Positions 9,760-19,210 of a stretch of DNA of 64,000 nucleotides are shown here, piece after piece. The DNA lies in the NCBI RefSeq assembly GCF_022179805.1, contig NZ_BPUO01000001.1, forward strand, positions 672,810 through 736,809. The letters run 5' to 3'. Within the stretch, counting starts at the first letter, position 1, and each line of letters begins with the position of its first letter. The notes beneath the pieces were generated by a model that was given only the letters and a program-made list of their open reading frames with translations, was not told where the DNA came from and searched no databases. The position numbers and the translations under genes are program-made. The DNA comes from Cupriavidus pauculus (GTDB taxonomy: Bacteria; Pseudomonadota; Gammaproteobacteria; Burkholderiales; Burkholderiaceae).

Positions 9760-9843
9760 GGCCGTTGCCGCCGCGCCGCGCGCTGCACTTGTGCGCAGAA
9801 GTTTTCCGCGGCAGCCGGGGTGCGATTTGGTAGAATGCAAGCC

Positions 9844-10416
9844 ATGGCGACGCCCGAAGCTTCCATCAATCTCACCAATCAGTTCCTGATTGCCATGCCA
9901 GGCATGGCCGATCCGACGTTTTCGGGCTCCGTTGTCTACCTGTGCGAGCATAACGAGCGTGGTGCGCTTGGCTTGGTGATCAATCGGCCGATCGACATCG
10001 ACATGGCCACGCTGTTCGACAAGATCGATCTCAAGCTCGAAATCCAGCCTGTTGCCCACCAGCCGGTCTACTTCGGCGGCCCGGTGCAGACCGAGCGCGG
10101 CTTTGTGCTGCATGACCCGGTTGGCATCTACGTGTCGTCGCTGGCCGTACCCGGCGGACTGGAAATGACCACTTCCAAGGACGTGCTCGAAGCCGTGGCC
10201 AATGGCAGTGGCCCGCACCGGTTCCTGCTGACGCTCGGTTACGCGGGCTGGGGCGCCGGGCAGCTCGAGGACGAACTGAGCCGCAATGGCTGGCTGACCG
10301 TCCAGGCCGATCCCGAAATCATTTTCAGCGTGCCGCCCGAAGAGCGCTTCGCGGCAGCCGTGCGCCTGCTTGGCATCGATGTGACGATGCTGTCGGGCGA
10401 GGCCGGGCATGCCTGA
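9844..10416 (+). CDS. yqgE: YqgE/AlgH family protein (DUF179)
   Basis: Conserved protein of about 190 residues with the DUF179 pattern: [21 protein letters not shown] at the N-terminus, [26 protein letters not shown] and [14 protein letters not shown]. The molecular role is unknown; the family almost always precedes ruvX, as here, where the two genes overlap by 8 bp. I chose the ATG at 9844 (MATPEAS) because it matches the family start. ATGs at 9820 and 9835 are in frame but would overlap a TAGAAT hexamer at 9834-9839 that looks like a -10 element. This may be the first gene of the ruvX-pyrRBC' operon. Confidence 0.92.
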   Translation: MATPEASINLTNQFLIAMPGMADPTFSGSVVYLCEHNERGALGLVINRPIDIDMATLFDKIDLKLEIQPVAHQPVYFGGPVQTERGFVLHDPVGIYVSSLAVPGGLEMTTSKDVLEAVANGSGPHRFLLTLGYAGWGAGQLEDELSRNGWLTVQADPEIIFSVPPEERFAAAVRLLGIDVTMLSGEAGHA

Positions 10417-10846
10417 GCAGGCGGGGCGCGAGACGCCCCGCGACGGCACGGTGCTCGCGTTCGACTACGGCGAGAAAAAAATTGGCGTGGCGCTCGGGAA
10501 TTTCATCACCCGGCAAGCTAGCGCCCTGACCATTATTCCGAACGTGACGGTCGAGGGCCGCTTCGAGGCCGTTGGCGCGCTGATCCAGGAATGGTCGCCC
10601 GTGCGGCTGGTGGTTGGCATGCCGGTGAACCCCGATGCCGGACCCGATGACGCCGAACAGGCTTCGATGCGGCTTGCGCGCCGCTTTGGCAATCAGTTGA
10701 ACGGACGCTTCGACCTGCCCGTGGAATGGGTGGACGAGCGCTACTCGTCGCGCGTCGCCTCGATGGCCGGGGCCAGGCGCGGGGCGCTGGACGCCGAGGC
10801 CGCGCGGATCATCCTGCAACAATACTTCGACGAATTCCCGCTATGA
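10409..10846 (+). CDS. ruvX: RuvX/YqgF family Holliday junction resolvase-like nuclease
   Basis: Product of 145 residues with an RNase H-like fold: the N-terminal [16 protein letters not shown] with its catalytic Asp, [10 protein letters not shown] in the middle, [10 protein letters not shown] with a conserved acidic residue, and a C-terminal [15 protein letters not shown]. The family is implicated in 16S rRNA 5'-end processing and in Holliday junction cleavage. Its start overlaps yqgE by 8 bp and its stop overlaps the pyrR ATG (ATGA), so the three are translationally coupled. Confidence 0.94.
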   Translation: MPEQAGRETPRDGTVLAFDYGEKKIGVALGNFITRQASALTIIPNVTVEGRFEAVGALIQEWSPVRLVVGMPVNPDAGPDDAEQASMRLARRFGNQLNGRFDLPVEWVDERYSSRVASMAGARRGALDAEAARIILQQYFDEFPL

Positions 10847-11367
10847 CCCAGACCTCCAACTTCGACGCCGAGGCGCTGTACCACGCGCTGCGCGACCAGG
10901 CCCAGGCCCTGATGCCGTCGGGTGACCGCGCCCGCTGGTCCGTGGCTGGCATCTACTCCGGCGGCGCCTGGATTGCCGAGCGGCTGGCGGCGGACCTGAA
11001 GCTGGGCGAGCACGGCGTGATCAACGTGGCGTTCCACCGCGACGACTACGCCAAGAAGGGCCTGCACAGCCAGGCGCAGCCCACCACATTGCCGTTCGAT
11101 GTGCAGGACCGCAACATCCTGCTGATCGACGACGTGCTGGCCACGGGCCGCACGATCCGCGCTGCCGTGAACGAGCTGTTCGACTACGGGCGCCCGGCCC
11201 GCGTGGCGCTGGCCGTGCTGGCCGACCGCGGCGGCCGGGAACTGCCGTTCGCCGCCGAATATGCCGCGGCCACCATCGAACTACCGCAAGACAAGACCCT
11301 GGTGCTGTCCCGGCAAGGTGAAGGCGCCGCCATGCGCTTCGCCTTTGCCACCGAAGCACGCACCTGA
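10843..11367 (+). CDS. pyrR: PyrR: pyrimidine operon regulator / uracil phosphoribosyltransferase
   Basis: Product of 174 residues starting at the ATG that overlaps the ruvX stop. The PRPP-binding loop is [21 protein letters not shown] (centred near residue 98), and [14 protein letters not shown] matches the PyrR N-terminal region. In Bacillus PyrR attenuates pyr mRNA; in Pseudomonas the pyrRBC' arrangement is known and PyrR has UPRTase activity. I did not identify an attenuator or anti-terminator in the 86 bp before pyrB, so the regulatory mode here is open. Confidence 0.94.
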   Translation: MTQTSNFDAEALYHALRDQAQALMPSGDRARWSVAGIYSGGAWIAERLAADLKLGEHGVINVAFHRDDYAKKGLHSQAQPTTLPFDVQDRNILLIDDVLATGRTIRAAVNELFDYGRPARVALAVLADRGGRELPFAAEYAAATIELPQDKTLVLSRQGEGAAMRFAFATEART

Positions 11368-11453
11368 GTGTCAACCCGAGACGCCGTCCGAGCGTCAAGC
11401 ATCGAAGCCTTACCCGTACCAAATTCGCCAGACCGACCCGCGCCCACCTGCCC

Positions 11454-12425
11454 ATGACCAAGATGTTCCGCAACCCGCAGCTCACCAGGAACGGCGAGCT
11501 CAAGCACCTGCTGTCGATCGAGGGGCTGTCGCGTGACATGATCACGCACATCCTCGATACCGCCAGCCAGTTCGTGTCGCTGTCCGACTCCGATCGCGAC
11601 GTCAAGAAGGTGCCGCTGCTGCGCGGCAAGAGCGTGTTCAACCTGTTCTTCGAGAACTCCACCCGCACGCGCACGACGTTCGAGATCGCCGCCAAGCGCC
11701 TGTCGGCGGACGTGCTGAACCTGAACATCAACGCGAGCTCGACCAGCAAGGGCGAATCGCTGCTGGACACCATCAACAACCTGTCGGCGATGTCGGCCGA
11801 CATGTTCGTGGTGCGCCACGCCAGCTCCGGCGCGCCCTACCTGATCGCCGAACACGTGGCGCCCCACGTGCACGTGATCAACGCCGGCGACGGCCGCCAC
11901 GCGCATCCGACGCAGGGCCTGCTGGACATGTACACGATCCGGCATTTCAAGAAGGATTTCACGAACCTGACCGTGGCCATCGTCGGCGACATCCTGCACT
12001 CGCGGGTGGCGCGCTCGGACATCCACGCGCTGACCACGCTGGGCGTGCCGGAAGTGCGGGCCATTGGCCCGCGCACGCTGCTGCCGTCCGGTCTGGAGCA
12101 GATGGGCGTGCGCGTCTTCCACAACATGGAAGAAGGCCTGAAGGGCGTGGACGTGGTGATCATGCTGCGCCTGCAGAACGAACGGATGAGCGGCGCGCTG
12201 CTGCCTTCGGCCCAGGAGTACTTCAAGGCCTACGGCCTGACGCCCGAGCGCCTGGCGCTGGCCAAGCCCGACGCCATCGTGATGCACCCCGGCCCGATGA
12301 ACCGCGGCGTGGAAATTGACTCCGCCGTGGCCGATGGCCCGCAATCGGTGATCCTGAACCAGGTGACCTTCGGCATTGCCGTGCGCATGGCCGTGATGGG
12401 CATCGTGGCTGGCAACAATGACTGA
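11454..12425 (+). CDS. pyrB: Aspartate carbamoyltransferase catalytic subunit
   Basis: Condenses carbamoyl phosphate and aspartate in pyrimidine synthesis. The 323-residue product has the carbamoyl-phosphate motif [14 protein letters not shown] (about residue 66), the mobile [12 protein letters not shown] loop, the [12 protein letters not shown] segment and [12 protein letters not shown] near the C-terminus. It is slightly longer than the 310-residue E. coli chain and has no pyrI partner beside it. Together with the catalytically degraded DHOase-like gene downstream it fits the class A ATCase of the PyrB-PyrC' type. Confidence 0.96.
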   Translation: MTKMFRNPQLTRNGELKHLLSIEGLSRDMITHILDTASQFVSLSDSDRDVKKVPLLRGKSVFNLFFENSTRTRTTFEIAAKRLSADVLNLNINASSTSKGESLLDTINNLSAMSADMFVVRHASSGAPYLIAEHVAPHVHVINAGDGRHAHPTQGLLDMYTIRHFKKDFTNLTVAIVGDILHSRVARSDIHALTTLGVPEVRAIGPRTLLPSGLEQMGVRVFHNMEEGLKGVDVVIMLRLQNERMSGALLPSAQEYFKAYGLTPERLALAKPDAIVMHPGPMNRGVEIDSAVADGPQSVILNQVTFGIAVRMAVMGIVAGNND

Positions 12426-12465
12426 GCCGCATCTGGATACCACGAACAGCACACAGCGACAGAAC

Positions 12466-13740
12466 ATGAAGATTCACATCCAGGGTGGCCGCCTGATCGA
12501 TCCGGCCGCGAACGTCGACGCCGAACAGGACCTGTACATCGCCGCCGGCAAGATCGTGGGCGTGGGCCAGGCCCCGACCGACTTCAATGCCAACCGGACC
12601 ATCGACGCACGCGGCATGATCGTGTGCCCGGGCCTGGTCGACCTCTCGGCGCGTCTACGCGAGCCAGGCTACGAATACAAGGCCACGCTTGAGTCCGAAG
12701 TGGCGGCTGCCACGGCCGGCGGCGTGACCAGCCTGGTCTGCCCGCCCGACACCGACCCCGTGCTCGACGAGCCCGGCCTGGTCGAGATGCTCAAGTTCCG
12801 CGCACGCAAGCTGAACCAGACCCACGTCTACCCGCTGGGCGCGCTGACCGTGGGCCTCAAGGGCGATGCGCTGACCGAAATGGGCCAGTTGACCGAAGCC
12901 GGTTGCGTGGGCTTCAGCCAGGCCGAGGTGCCGATCAAGGACACCAAGGTGTTGCAACGCGCGATGCAGTACGCGCAGACGTTCGGCTTCACGCTGTGGC
13001 TGCGCCCGGAAGATCCGTTCCTGGGCGGCGGCGTGGCGGCCAGCGGCGCCGTGGCGTCGCGCCTGGGCCTGTCGGGCGTGTCGGTGATCGCCGAGACGGT
13101 GCGCCTGCATACGATCTTCGAGCTGGTACGCACGACGGGCGCGCGCGTCCACCTGTGCCGCCTGTCGTCGGCCGCCGGGCTGGAACTGGTGCGCCAGGCC
13201 CGCAAGGAAGGCCTGCCGGTGACGTGCGACGTCAACATCCACCATGTGTCGCTGACCGACATGGACATCGGCTTCTTCAATAGCCAGATGCGCTTCACGC
13301 CGCCGCTGCGCAGCGCGCGCGACCGCGACGCCATCGTGGCCGCGCTGGCCGACGGCACCATCGACGCGTTGTGCTCCGACCACACCCCCGTGGACGACGA
13401 CGAGAAGCTGCTGCCGTTTGCCGAAGCCACCCCCGGCGCCACCGGCCTGGAACTGCTGCTGCCGCTGACGCTGCGCTGGGCCAGCGAGCACAAGGTGCCG
13501 CTGGTGAAGGCGCTGGCCCGCATCACCAGCGAGCCGGCCCGCGTGATCGGCCTGCACGCCGGTTCGCTCACGACGGGCAATGCCGCCGACGTCTGCGTGT
13601 TCGACCCGAAGCACGTCTGGAAGGTGGAGCGCGCCGCGCTGAAGAGCCAGGGCAAGAATTCGCCGTGGCTCGGCTACGAAATGGAAGGGCGCGTGCGCAC
13701 GACACTGGTCGACGGCCAGGTCGTGTACGAGCAACGCTGA
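12466..13740 (+). CDS. pyrX: Dihydroorotase-like PyrC' (probable non-catalytic ATCase partner)
   Basis: A 424-residue class I dihydroorotase fold starting at MKIHIQGGRLIDPA. The metal site is degraded: where active enzymes have D-x-H-x-H in DPHVHLREPG this protein has DLSARLREPG, so both first-strand His ligands are missing, and the C-terminal motif reads SDHTP. That is the pattern of PyrC'/PyrX, which in Pseudomonas assembles with PyrB without DHOase activity. A longer frame from ATG 12418 overlaps pyrB, but the ATG at 12466 gives the family start. A genuine PyrC must be encoded elsewhere. Confidence 0.9.
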   Translation: MKIHIQGGRLIDPAANVDAEQDLYIAAGKIVGVGQAPTDFNANRTIDARGMIVCPGLVDLSARLREPGYEYKATLESEVAAATAGGVTSLVCPPDTDPVLDEPGLVEMLKFRARKLNQTHVYPLGALTVGLKGDALTEMGQLTEAGCVGFSQAEVPIKDTKVLQRAMQYAQTFGFTLWLRPEDPFLGGGVAASGAVASRLGLSGVSVIAETVRLHTIFELVRTTGARVHLCRLSSAAGLELVRQARKEGLPVTCDVNIHHVSLTDMDIGFFNSQMRFTPPLRSARDRDAIVAALADGTIDALCSDHTPVDDDEKLLPFAEATPGATGLELLLPLTLRWASEHKVPLVKALARITSEPARVIGLHAGSLTTGNAADVCVFDPKHVWKVERAALKSQGKNSPWLGYEMEGRVRTTLVDGQVVYEQR

Positions 13741-13776
13741 CCAGCCGATGACCGGCAAGGCAACCGGGGTCTGACG

Positions 13777-14592
13777 ATGATCTGGTTACGCAAGCTGCGG
13801 CTGGGGTGGCATTTGCTGCGGGGGATGTTCGTCTGCGCCACGGTTTTCCCGTGGGCAAGCGCTCACCTGCGCGAGCGCCTGATCCGCAACTGGTCTCGCA
13901 AGCTGCTGGCGATCTGCGGCATCGAGGTGGAAGTCCAGGGGCTGGCGCCGGGCCAGTCCGTGCCGCATGGCGCGATGCTGGTGTCGAACCACATCTCCTG
14001 GCTCGACATCTACGCAATCCATTGCTGGCAGCCGGTGCGCTTTGTCGCCAAGTCGGAAATCCGTAGCTGGCCGATCATCGGCTGGCTGTGCGACAAGACC
14101 GGCACGATCTTCATCGAACGCGGCCGCAAGCGCGACGCCCATCGGGTATTGCATCACATTACCGAAGTCATGCAGCAGGGTGACCTGGTGTGCGTGTTCC
14201 CGGAAGGGACAACCACGGACGGCAGCAAGGTGCTGCCATTCCACGCCAACCTGATGCAGGCGGCAGTAGCCGGCGGCCTGCCAGTGCAGCCGCTGGGGCT
14301 GAGCTACGTGGACGCCGCGACGGGCAAGCCAACGCTGGCGCCGGCCTACATCGACGACATTACGCTGGTGGAATGCCTGGACGCCATCCTGCGATCGCCC
14401 CCCATCAAGGTGCGGTTGACGCTGGGGCCCCAGCTGCTGGCGCATTCGGCCAGTCGAAGGGAGTTGGCGGAGGCGGCGCGGGATGTGGTGATGCATCTAT
14501 GCACCGGCACCCCGGAAGCAGCCATGGATGTGGCGCAAAGGTTGCATGAAATGCCCGCGGCGCTACCTCAGGCCGTCACTGCCACGTCTTGA
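13777..14592 (+). CDS. plsC: 1-acyl-sn-glycerol-3-phosphate acyltransferase
   Basis: Adds the second acyl chain to lysophosphatidic acid at the inner membrane. The 271-residue product shows the acyltransferase motif NHISWLD (NHx4D, about residue 70), the substrate motif VFPEGTTTDGSKVLPFH (block III, about residue 144) and KSEIRSWPIIGWLCDKTGTIFIERG between them. A hydrophobic stretch near the N-terminus (HLLRGMFVCATVFPW) is the likely membrane contact. It follows pyrC' by 36 bp and may be co-transcribed with the pyr block. Confidence 0.94.
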   Translation: MIWLRKLRLGWHLLRGMFVCATVFPWASAHLRERLIRNWSRKLLAICGIEVEVQGLAPGQSVPHGAMLVSNHISWLDIYAIHCWQPVRFVAKSEIRSWPIIGWLCDKTGTIFIERGRKRDAHRVLHHITEVMQQGDLVCVFPEGTTTDGSKVLPFHANLMQAAVAGGLPVQPLGLSYVDAATGKPTLAPAYIDDITLVECLDAILRSPPIKVRLTLGPQLLAHSASRRELAEAARDVVMHLCTGTPEAAMDVAQRLHEMPAALPQAVTATS

Positions 14593-14603
14593 CCCGCTAG
14601 TCG

Positions 14604-14630
14604 TCCCCGCTCGCGCGGGGATGGCGTTTT
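14604..14630 (+). terminator. Hairpin terminator after plsC
   Basis: TCCCCGC, loop TCGC, GCGGGGA (14604-14621), then TGGCGTTTT. A weaker outer arm pair, GACCCGCT at 14591-14598 and AGCGGGTC at 14637-14644, encloses it. It separates plsC from the convergent apaH gene and may serve both. Confidence 0.6.
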
Positions 14631-15487
14631 CAGGCAAGCGGGTCAGAATACTGCGGGCAATCGACCTGGATGACCGCCCGCGCATCCGGATCGCGCGCCA
14701 ACCTGGCAGCGGTCAGCTTGCCTCCCCAGACACAGCCGGTATCGAGCGCCATCAAATCAGGGCGCAAGACCAGGCCAAGCGTCGACCAGTGCCCGCACAC
14801 CACGGTGGTGTTGCCGGCGGTGCGTCGTCCCGGAACATCGAACCACGGCATGACGCCGGCCGGCGCCTTGCCGAGCCCTTCCTTGGTCTTGAGATCCATC
14901 ACGCCGTCCGCGGAGCAAAAACGCAGCCGGGTCAGCGCGTTGACCACCACCCGGTGACGCTCGATTCCGCGGAGGCTGTCGTCCCAGCGGTCAGCCGCGT
15001 TGCCGAAGACGTCCGCCAGAAATCCTTGCCAATTGGCACCTTGTAGTTCGGCTTCGACTTCTCGGGCCAGATCAACGACCTGGCTCGCCGTCCACTGCGG
15101 CAGAACACCAGCGTGGACAATGAGGAAGTCATTTTCGTGGATCGCCAGAGGCTGATGGCGTAACCAGGTGAGTAAGTCATCACAATCGGGCGCCGAAAGG
15201 ATGTCATCCAGGGTGTCGGATTTCCCTTTCTTGCGAACCCCGGCGGCTACGGCAAGCAGGTGGATGTCGTGGTTGCCAAGGACGGTTTGCGCACTGGGGG
15301 CCAACGATTTCACCGTGCGCAGGGTGTCTAGCGACGCCGGGCCACGGTTGACGAGGTCGCCGACGAAGCGGAGCGGCACGTCGGGAGGAAGTTGGGCGAG
15401 CAGATCGTGAAGGGAAGGGGCACAGCCCTGGAGGTCGCCGATGGCGAACCCGGATTTATGTGGTCTATGATTCTCAATATTTATCAT
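14630..15487 (-). CDS. apaH: Bis(5'-nucleosyl)-tetraphosphatase, symmetrical (ApaH)
   Basis: Hydrolyses Ap4A to two ADP and also decaps Np4-RNA in other bacteria. The 285-residue product carries the metallophosphoesterase motifs in order: GDLQGC (residue about 17, normally GD-x-H/Q-G), [14 protein letters not shown] and GNHDIHLL. The replacement of His by Gln in the first motif (GDLQG) is usual in ApaH. The C-terminus includes [10 protein letters not shown] and LDTGCVWGG. It is divergent from the rml operon. Confidence 0.95.
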   Translation of the reverse strand: MINIENHRPHKSGFAIGDLQGCAPSLHDLLAQLPPDVPLRFVGDLVNRGPASLDTLRTVKSLAPSAQTVLGNHDIHLLAVAAGVRKKGKSDTLDDILSAPDCDDLLTWLRHQPLAIHENDFLIVHAGVLPQWTASQVVDLAREVEAELQGANWQGFLADVFGNAADRWDDSLRGIERHRVVVNALTRLRFCSADGVMDLKTKEGLGKAPAGVMPWFDVPGRRTAGNTTVVCGHWSTLGLVLRPDLMALDTGCVWGGKLTAARLARDPDARAVIQVDCPQYSDPLA

Positions 15488-15548
15488 TGACTTGGATAAT
15501 TACCGCGTGAACCAAGTGCGTCAACGTAGACGTGCACTCAGCCAAAAT

Positions 15549-15578
15549 GTAGCGCGTCAAGCGTTACAACACGCTACA
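15549..15578. promoter_or_regulatory. Inverted repeat in the apaH-rmlB divergent region
   Basis: TGTAGCG at 15549-15555 is matched by CGCTACA at 15572-15578, with 16 bp between. The 247-bp gap between apaH and the polysaccharide operon also holds a possible -10, TAGAAT at 15620-15625, without a convincing -35. This is the only obvious place for a promoter driving the 18-kb rml-to-GT operon, so the palindrome is a candidate operator or leader hairpin. Confidence 0.35.
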
Positions 15579-15734
15579 AAAAGTTCGACCTAGGGCTCAG
15601 GTTGGGGGCGTGGCTCAGATAGAATACCGCCACTCCAAAAGGACTTAAGGATTCTGCCATCCTCCCACAGGAACAGGCGGACGGCCGACTATTGTCGGCA
15701 AATCGAAACATATCGAAGGCAGGGAGCAAGGATT

Positions 15735-16796
15735 TTGTCGCATATTTTGGTCACGGGCGGAGCGGGTTTTATCGGCGCCAATTTTGTTCTCGACTGGCTG
15801 GCACAGCCGGGCGCGGACAGCATTGTGAACGTCGACAAGCTGACGTACGCGGGGAACCTCAAGACGCTGGCGTCGCTCGATGGCGATGCGAGGCATGTGT
15901 TCGCGCAAACCGACATTTGTGACCGCGCCGCCCTTGATCAACTGCTGAATACCTACCAGCCGCGCGCCGTTGTGCACTTTGCGGCTGAAAGCCATGTAGA
16001 TCGTTCCATCCACGGTCCGGCAGACTTCATCCAGACGAACATCGTAGGAACCTTTACGCTGCTGGAGGCCGTCCGTGCCTACTGGGGCAAGGAGAGCGCC
16101 GCAAAGTCGGACTTCCGCTTTCTTCACGTCTCCACCGACGAGGTATTCGGATCGCTGGGTTCGCAGGATCCGCAATTTTCGGAATCGACGGCCTATGCGC
16201 CGAATAGCCCGTACTCGGCTTCGAAGGCCGCCTCTGATCACCTGGTTCGCGCCTATCACCATACGTACGGCCTGCCGGTCGTGACGACGAACTGTTCGAA
16301 CAACTACGGGCCGTACCATTTCCCCGAGAAACTGATCCCGCTGATGATCACCAACGCGCTGGCAGGCAAGGCGCTGCCCGTGTATGGCGATGGCCATAAT
16401 GTGCGCGACTGGTTGTATGTGGGAGACCACTGTAGCGCGATCCGCGAGGTATTGGCGCGCGGCCGTCTTGGCGAGACCTATAACGTCGGCGGCTGGAACG
16501 AGAAGACCAATCTCGAGGTTGTGCATACCTTGTGCGATCTGCTCGACGAGCTCAAGCCCAAGGCGACAGGCTCCTATCGCGACCAGATCGCGTTCGTGAA
16601 GGATCGGCCGGGCCACGATCGTCGATATGCCATCGATGCCCGCAAGCTGGAGCGCGAACTGGGCTGGCGGCCCGCTGAAACGTTCGAGACTGGCCTGCGC
16701 AAGACCGTCTGCTGGTATCTGGACAACCAGGCGTGGGTACAGGATGTGGTCTCCGGTGAATACCGGAACTGGGTGGCGAAGCAATATGCAGCGTAA
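15735..16796 (+). CDS. rmlB: dTDP-glucose 4,6-dehydratase
   Basis: Second enzyme of dTDP-L-rhamnose synthesis. The 353-residue SDR protein begins [20 protein letters not shown] (NAD-binding GGxGFxG), has the [10 protein letters not shown] segment, the [13 protein letters not shown] motif (YxxxK) and [18 protein letters not shown]. The start is a TTG codon, supported by AGGGAG eight bases upstream and by the match of the second residue onward to the family start. First gene of the long polysaccharide operon; it overlaps rmlD by 11 bp. Confidence 0.96.
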   Translation: MSHILVTGGAGFIGANFVLDWLAQPGADSIVNVDKLTYAGNLKTLASLDGDARHVFAQTDICDRAALDQLLNTYQPRAVVHFAAESHVDRSIHGPADFIQTNIVGTFTLLEAVRAYWGKESAAKSDFRFLHVSTDEVFGSLGSQDPQFSESTAYAPNSPYSASKAASDHLVRAYHHTYGLPVVTTNCSNNYGPYHFPEKLIPLMITNALAGKALPVYGDGHNVRDWLYVGDHCSAIREVLARGRLGETYNVGGWNEKTNLEVVHTLCDLLDELKPKATGSYRDQIAFVKDRPGHDRRYAIDARKLERELGWRPAETFETGLRKTVCWYLDNQAWVQDVVSGEYRNWVAKQYAA

Positions 16797-17700
16797 GGCG
16801 TCCACTCCCACGATTCTTGTAACAGGAAGCAACGGTCAGGTCGGGTTCGAACTTCGACGCAGTCTTGTACCTCTGGGCAACGTTGTCGCGCTCGATCGGG
16901 CAGCGTGTGATCTGTCGCGCCCTGCCGTGGTGCGCGATATGTTGCGTGCCTTGCAGCCAACGGTAATTGTCAACGCGGCAGCCTACACGGCAGTAGACCA
17001 GGCGGAGACCGATTCTGGTCGCGCATTCGCGATCAATGCCGAGGCACCGCGCGTGCTGGCGGAGGAAGCTCGCGCGCTGGGTGCGCTGCTTGTGCATTAC
17101 TCCACCGACTACGTGTTCGCCGGCAGTGGCATCACGCCGTATGTGGAATCTGATGCCACGGATCCACTATCGGTGTATGGAAAGAGCAAACTGGCGGGTG
17201 AAGAAGCCATTGCTGAAACCGGCGCCCAGTCGATCATCCTGCGAACTTCGTGGGTAGCGGGCGCGCACGGCGGGAACTTCTGCAAGACCATGTTGAAGCT
17301 GGGTCGAGAGCGTGAGACGCTGCGGGTGATCGCGGATCAGTTCGGCGCACCAACCACCGCGGCGCTGATTGCCGACGTGACAGCCCACATCGTGGACCGG
17401 GCATGGCTCCATGGAGATCGTGAGGCGCTTCCGTCTGGAATCTATCATCTCGCCGCGGCAGGTGAAACGTCGTGGCATGGCTATGCGACGGAAGTGCTTC
17501 GCTATGCGGCCAGCAAAGGCGTTGCTCTAAAAGTCGCGGCGGACGAGATCGTGGCTATTCCTGCGACAGCCTATCCGTTGCCGGCACCTCGACCATCTAA
17601 TTCGAGACTGAGCACGGACAAACTGCGCGAGACATTCGAAGTTTATCTTCCGGACTGGCGGCAGGGTGTGCACTACCTGCTTGACCAGATTCTTTCCTGA
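16786..17700 (+). CDS. rmlD: dTDP-4-dehydrorhamnose reductase
   Basis: Last step of dTDP-L-rhamnose synthesis, reducing the 4-keto sugar. The 304-residue product begins with a short basic leader then [14 protein letters not shown] (the GxxGQxG variant typical of RmlD), followed by [20 protein letters not shown] and [11 protein letters not shown] (YxxxK). An in-frame upstream extension exists, but the ATG at 16786, inside the end of rmlB, gives the expected length. Confidence 0.96.
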   Translation: MQRKASTPTILVTGSNGQVGFELRRSLVPLGNVVALDRAACDLSRPAVVRDMLRALQPTVIVNAAAYTAVDQAETDSGRAFAINAEAPRVLAEEARALGALLVHYSTDYVFAGSGITPYVESDATDPLSVYGKSKLAGEEAIAETGAQSIILRTSWVAGAHGGNFCKTMLKLGRERETLRVIADQFGAPTTAALIADVTAHIVDRAWLHGDREALPSGIYHLAAAGETSWHGYATEVLRYAASKGVALKVAADEIVAIPATAYPLPAPRPSNSRLSTDKLRETFEVYLPDWRQGVHYLLDQILS

Positions 17701-17710
17701 TATCGAAATC

Positions 17711-18589
17711 ATGCGCAAAGGCATTATCTTGGCCGGGGGCTCCGGTACCAGGCTCTATCCAATTACGAAGTCGGTGTCGAAGCAGCTCATGCCTGTGTAC
17801 GACAAGCCGATGATCTACTATCCGCTATCCACACTGATGCTGGCGGGGATTCGTGACATCCTGATCATCTCCACGCCCGAGGACACCGGACGCTTCTCCG
17901 ACATGCTTGGCGATGGTGCGCACTGGGGGCTCAATCTCCAGTACGCGGTGCAGCCGTCACCGGATGGACTTGCGCAGGCATTCATCATTGGCCGCGACTT
18001 TATTGGCAATGACCCGTCCACGCTGATCCTTGGTGACAACATTTTTCATGGGCATGACCTGGTGGCCCAGTTGAGTCGTACCGCGGCAAGGCGGGAAGGC
18101 GCCACCGTGTTTGCGTATCACGTGCACGATCCCGAACGCTATGGGGTGGTTGAATTCGATGAGCACTTCCGTGCGGTTTCGCTGGAAGAAAAGCCGATCA
18201 AGCCTCGCTCGAATTATGCCGTTACCGGATTGTATTTTTATGACAATCAGGTTTGCGACATTGCTGCCGAGGTTCGTCCGTCCGCGCGTGGCGAGCTCGA
18301 GATTACCGACGTCAACAAGCGCTACCTTGAACTGGGCAAGCTCGATGTCGAGATCATGGGTCGGGGCTATGCATGGCTCGACACCGGTACTCACGAATCG
18401 CTGCTGGAAGCTGCAACCTTCATTGCTACGCTGCAAAAGCGTCAGGGGCTCATGGTTGCATGTCCCGAAGAGATTGCTTACAGGAATCGATGGATCAGTG
18501 CGGAGCAGGTCGCCGTGCTGGCGAATCCGCTGTTGAAGAATTGGTATGGAAAATATCTCATGCAGGTGATCTCGGAGTCCGTGAAATGA
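17711..18589 (+). CDS. rmlA: Glucose-1-phosphate thymidylyltransferase
   Basis: Makes dTDP-glucose from dTTP and glucose-1-phosphate, the first committed step for rhamnose. The 292-residue product has the nucleotidyltransferase signature [16 protein letters not shown] at residue 4, [32 protein letters not shown] with the metal Asp, and [20 protein letters not shown]. Its end overlaps the start of rmlC by 4 bp (ATGA). Confidence 0.97.
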   Translation: MRKGIILAGGSGTRLYPITKSVSKQLMPVYDKPMIYYPLSTLMLAGIRDILIISTPEDTGRFSDMLGDGAHWGLNLQYAVQPSPDGLAQAFIIGRDFIGNDPSTLILGDNIFHGHDLVAQLSRTAARREGATVFAYHVHDPERYGVVEFDEHFRAVSLEEKPIKPRSNYAVTGLYFYDNQVCDIAAEVRPSARGELEITDVNKRYLELGKLDVEIMGRGYAWLDTGTHESLLEAATFIATLQKRQGLMVACPEEIAYRNRWISAEQVAVLANPLLKNWYGKYLMQVISESVK

Positions 18590-19158
18590 ATCTGACTGTC
18601 ACTCCGACATCGCTGCCCGAGGTATTGGTGGTCGAGCCCAAGGTTTTTGGCGACGACCGTGGTTTCTTCTTCGAAAGCTTCAATGCGCGCGTCTTCGAAC
18701 AGGCCACCGGTGTGACTCGGAGTTTTGTCCAGGACAATCATTCCCGGTCCAGCCACAATGTCCTACGCGGTTTGCACTATCAGGTACAGCACCCGCAGGG
18801 CAAGCTGATCCGTGCGCTGACGGGCGAGATTTTCGATGTCGCGGTCGACCTGCGACGCGGGTCTCCGCGTTTCGGCAAATGGGTCGGCATCCTGCTATCT
18901 GCCGCCAACAAGCGGCAACTCTGGGTGCCAGAAGGGTTTGCGCATGGCTTCGTGGTGGTGTCCGAGGAGGCCGAGGTTTTCTATAAGACCACCGACTACT
19001 GGTACCCCGAATATGAGCGTTCGCTGGCGTGGAATGACCCCGCCATTGGCATCGACTGGCCTCTGTCCGGTTCACCTGTACTCGCTGCCAAGGATGCGGC
19101 CGCTCCGGTGTTGGCCGGTGCGGACCTTCCAACCATGACAGGTGATCAGGCAGCATGA
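18586..19158 (+). CDS. rmlC: dTDP-4-dehydrorhamnose 3,5-epimerase
   Basis: Epimerises C3 and C5 of dTDP-4-keto-6-deoxyglucose. The 190-residue cupin has [40 protein letters not shown] with the catalytic His, [20 protein letters not shown] and [25 protein letters not shown]. It completes an rmlBDAC set in one transcription unit. Confidence 0.96.
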   Translation: MNLTVTPTSLPEVLVVEPKVFGDDRGFFFESFNARVFEQATGVTRSFVQDNHSRSSHNVLRGLHYQVQHPQGKLIRALTGEIFDVAVDLRRGSPRFGKWVGILLSAANKRQLWVPEGFAHGFVVVSEEAEVFYKTTDYWYPEYERSLAWNDPAIGIDWPLSGSPVLAAKDAAAPVLAGADLPTMTGDQAA

Positions 19159-19210
19159 TTTGCTATGTTTGGCCGTCGCCCGATTGCGCCCTGGTGCTGG
19201 AGTGAACCGC

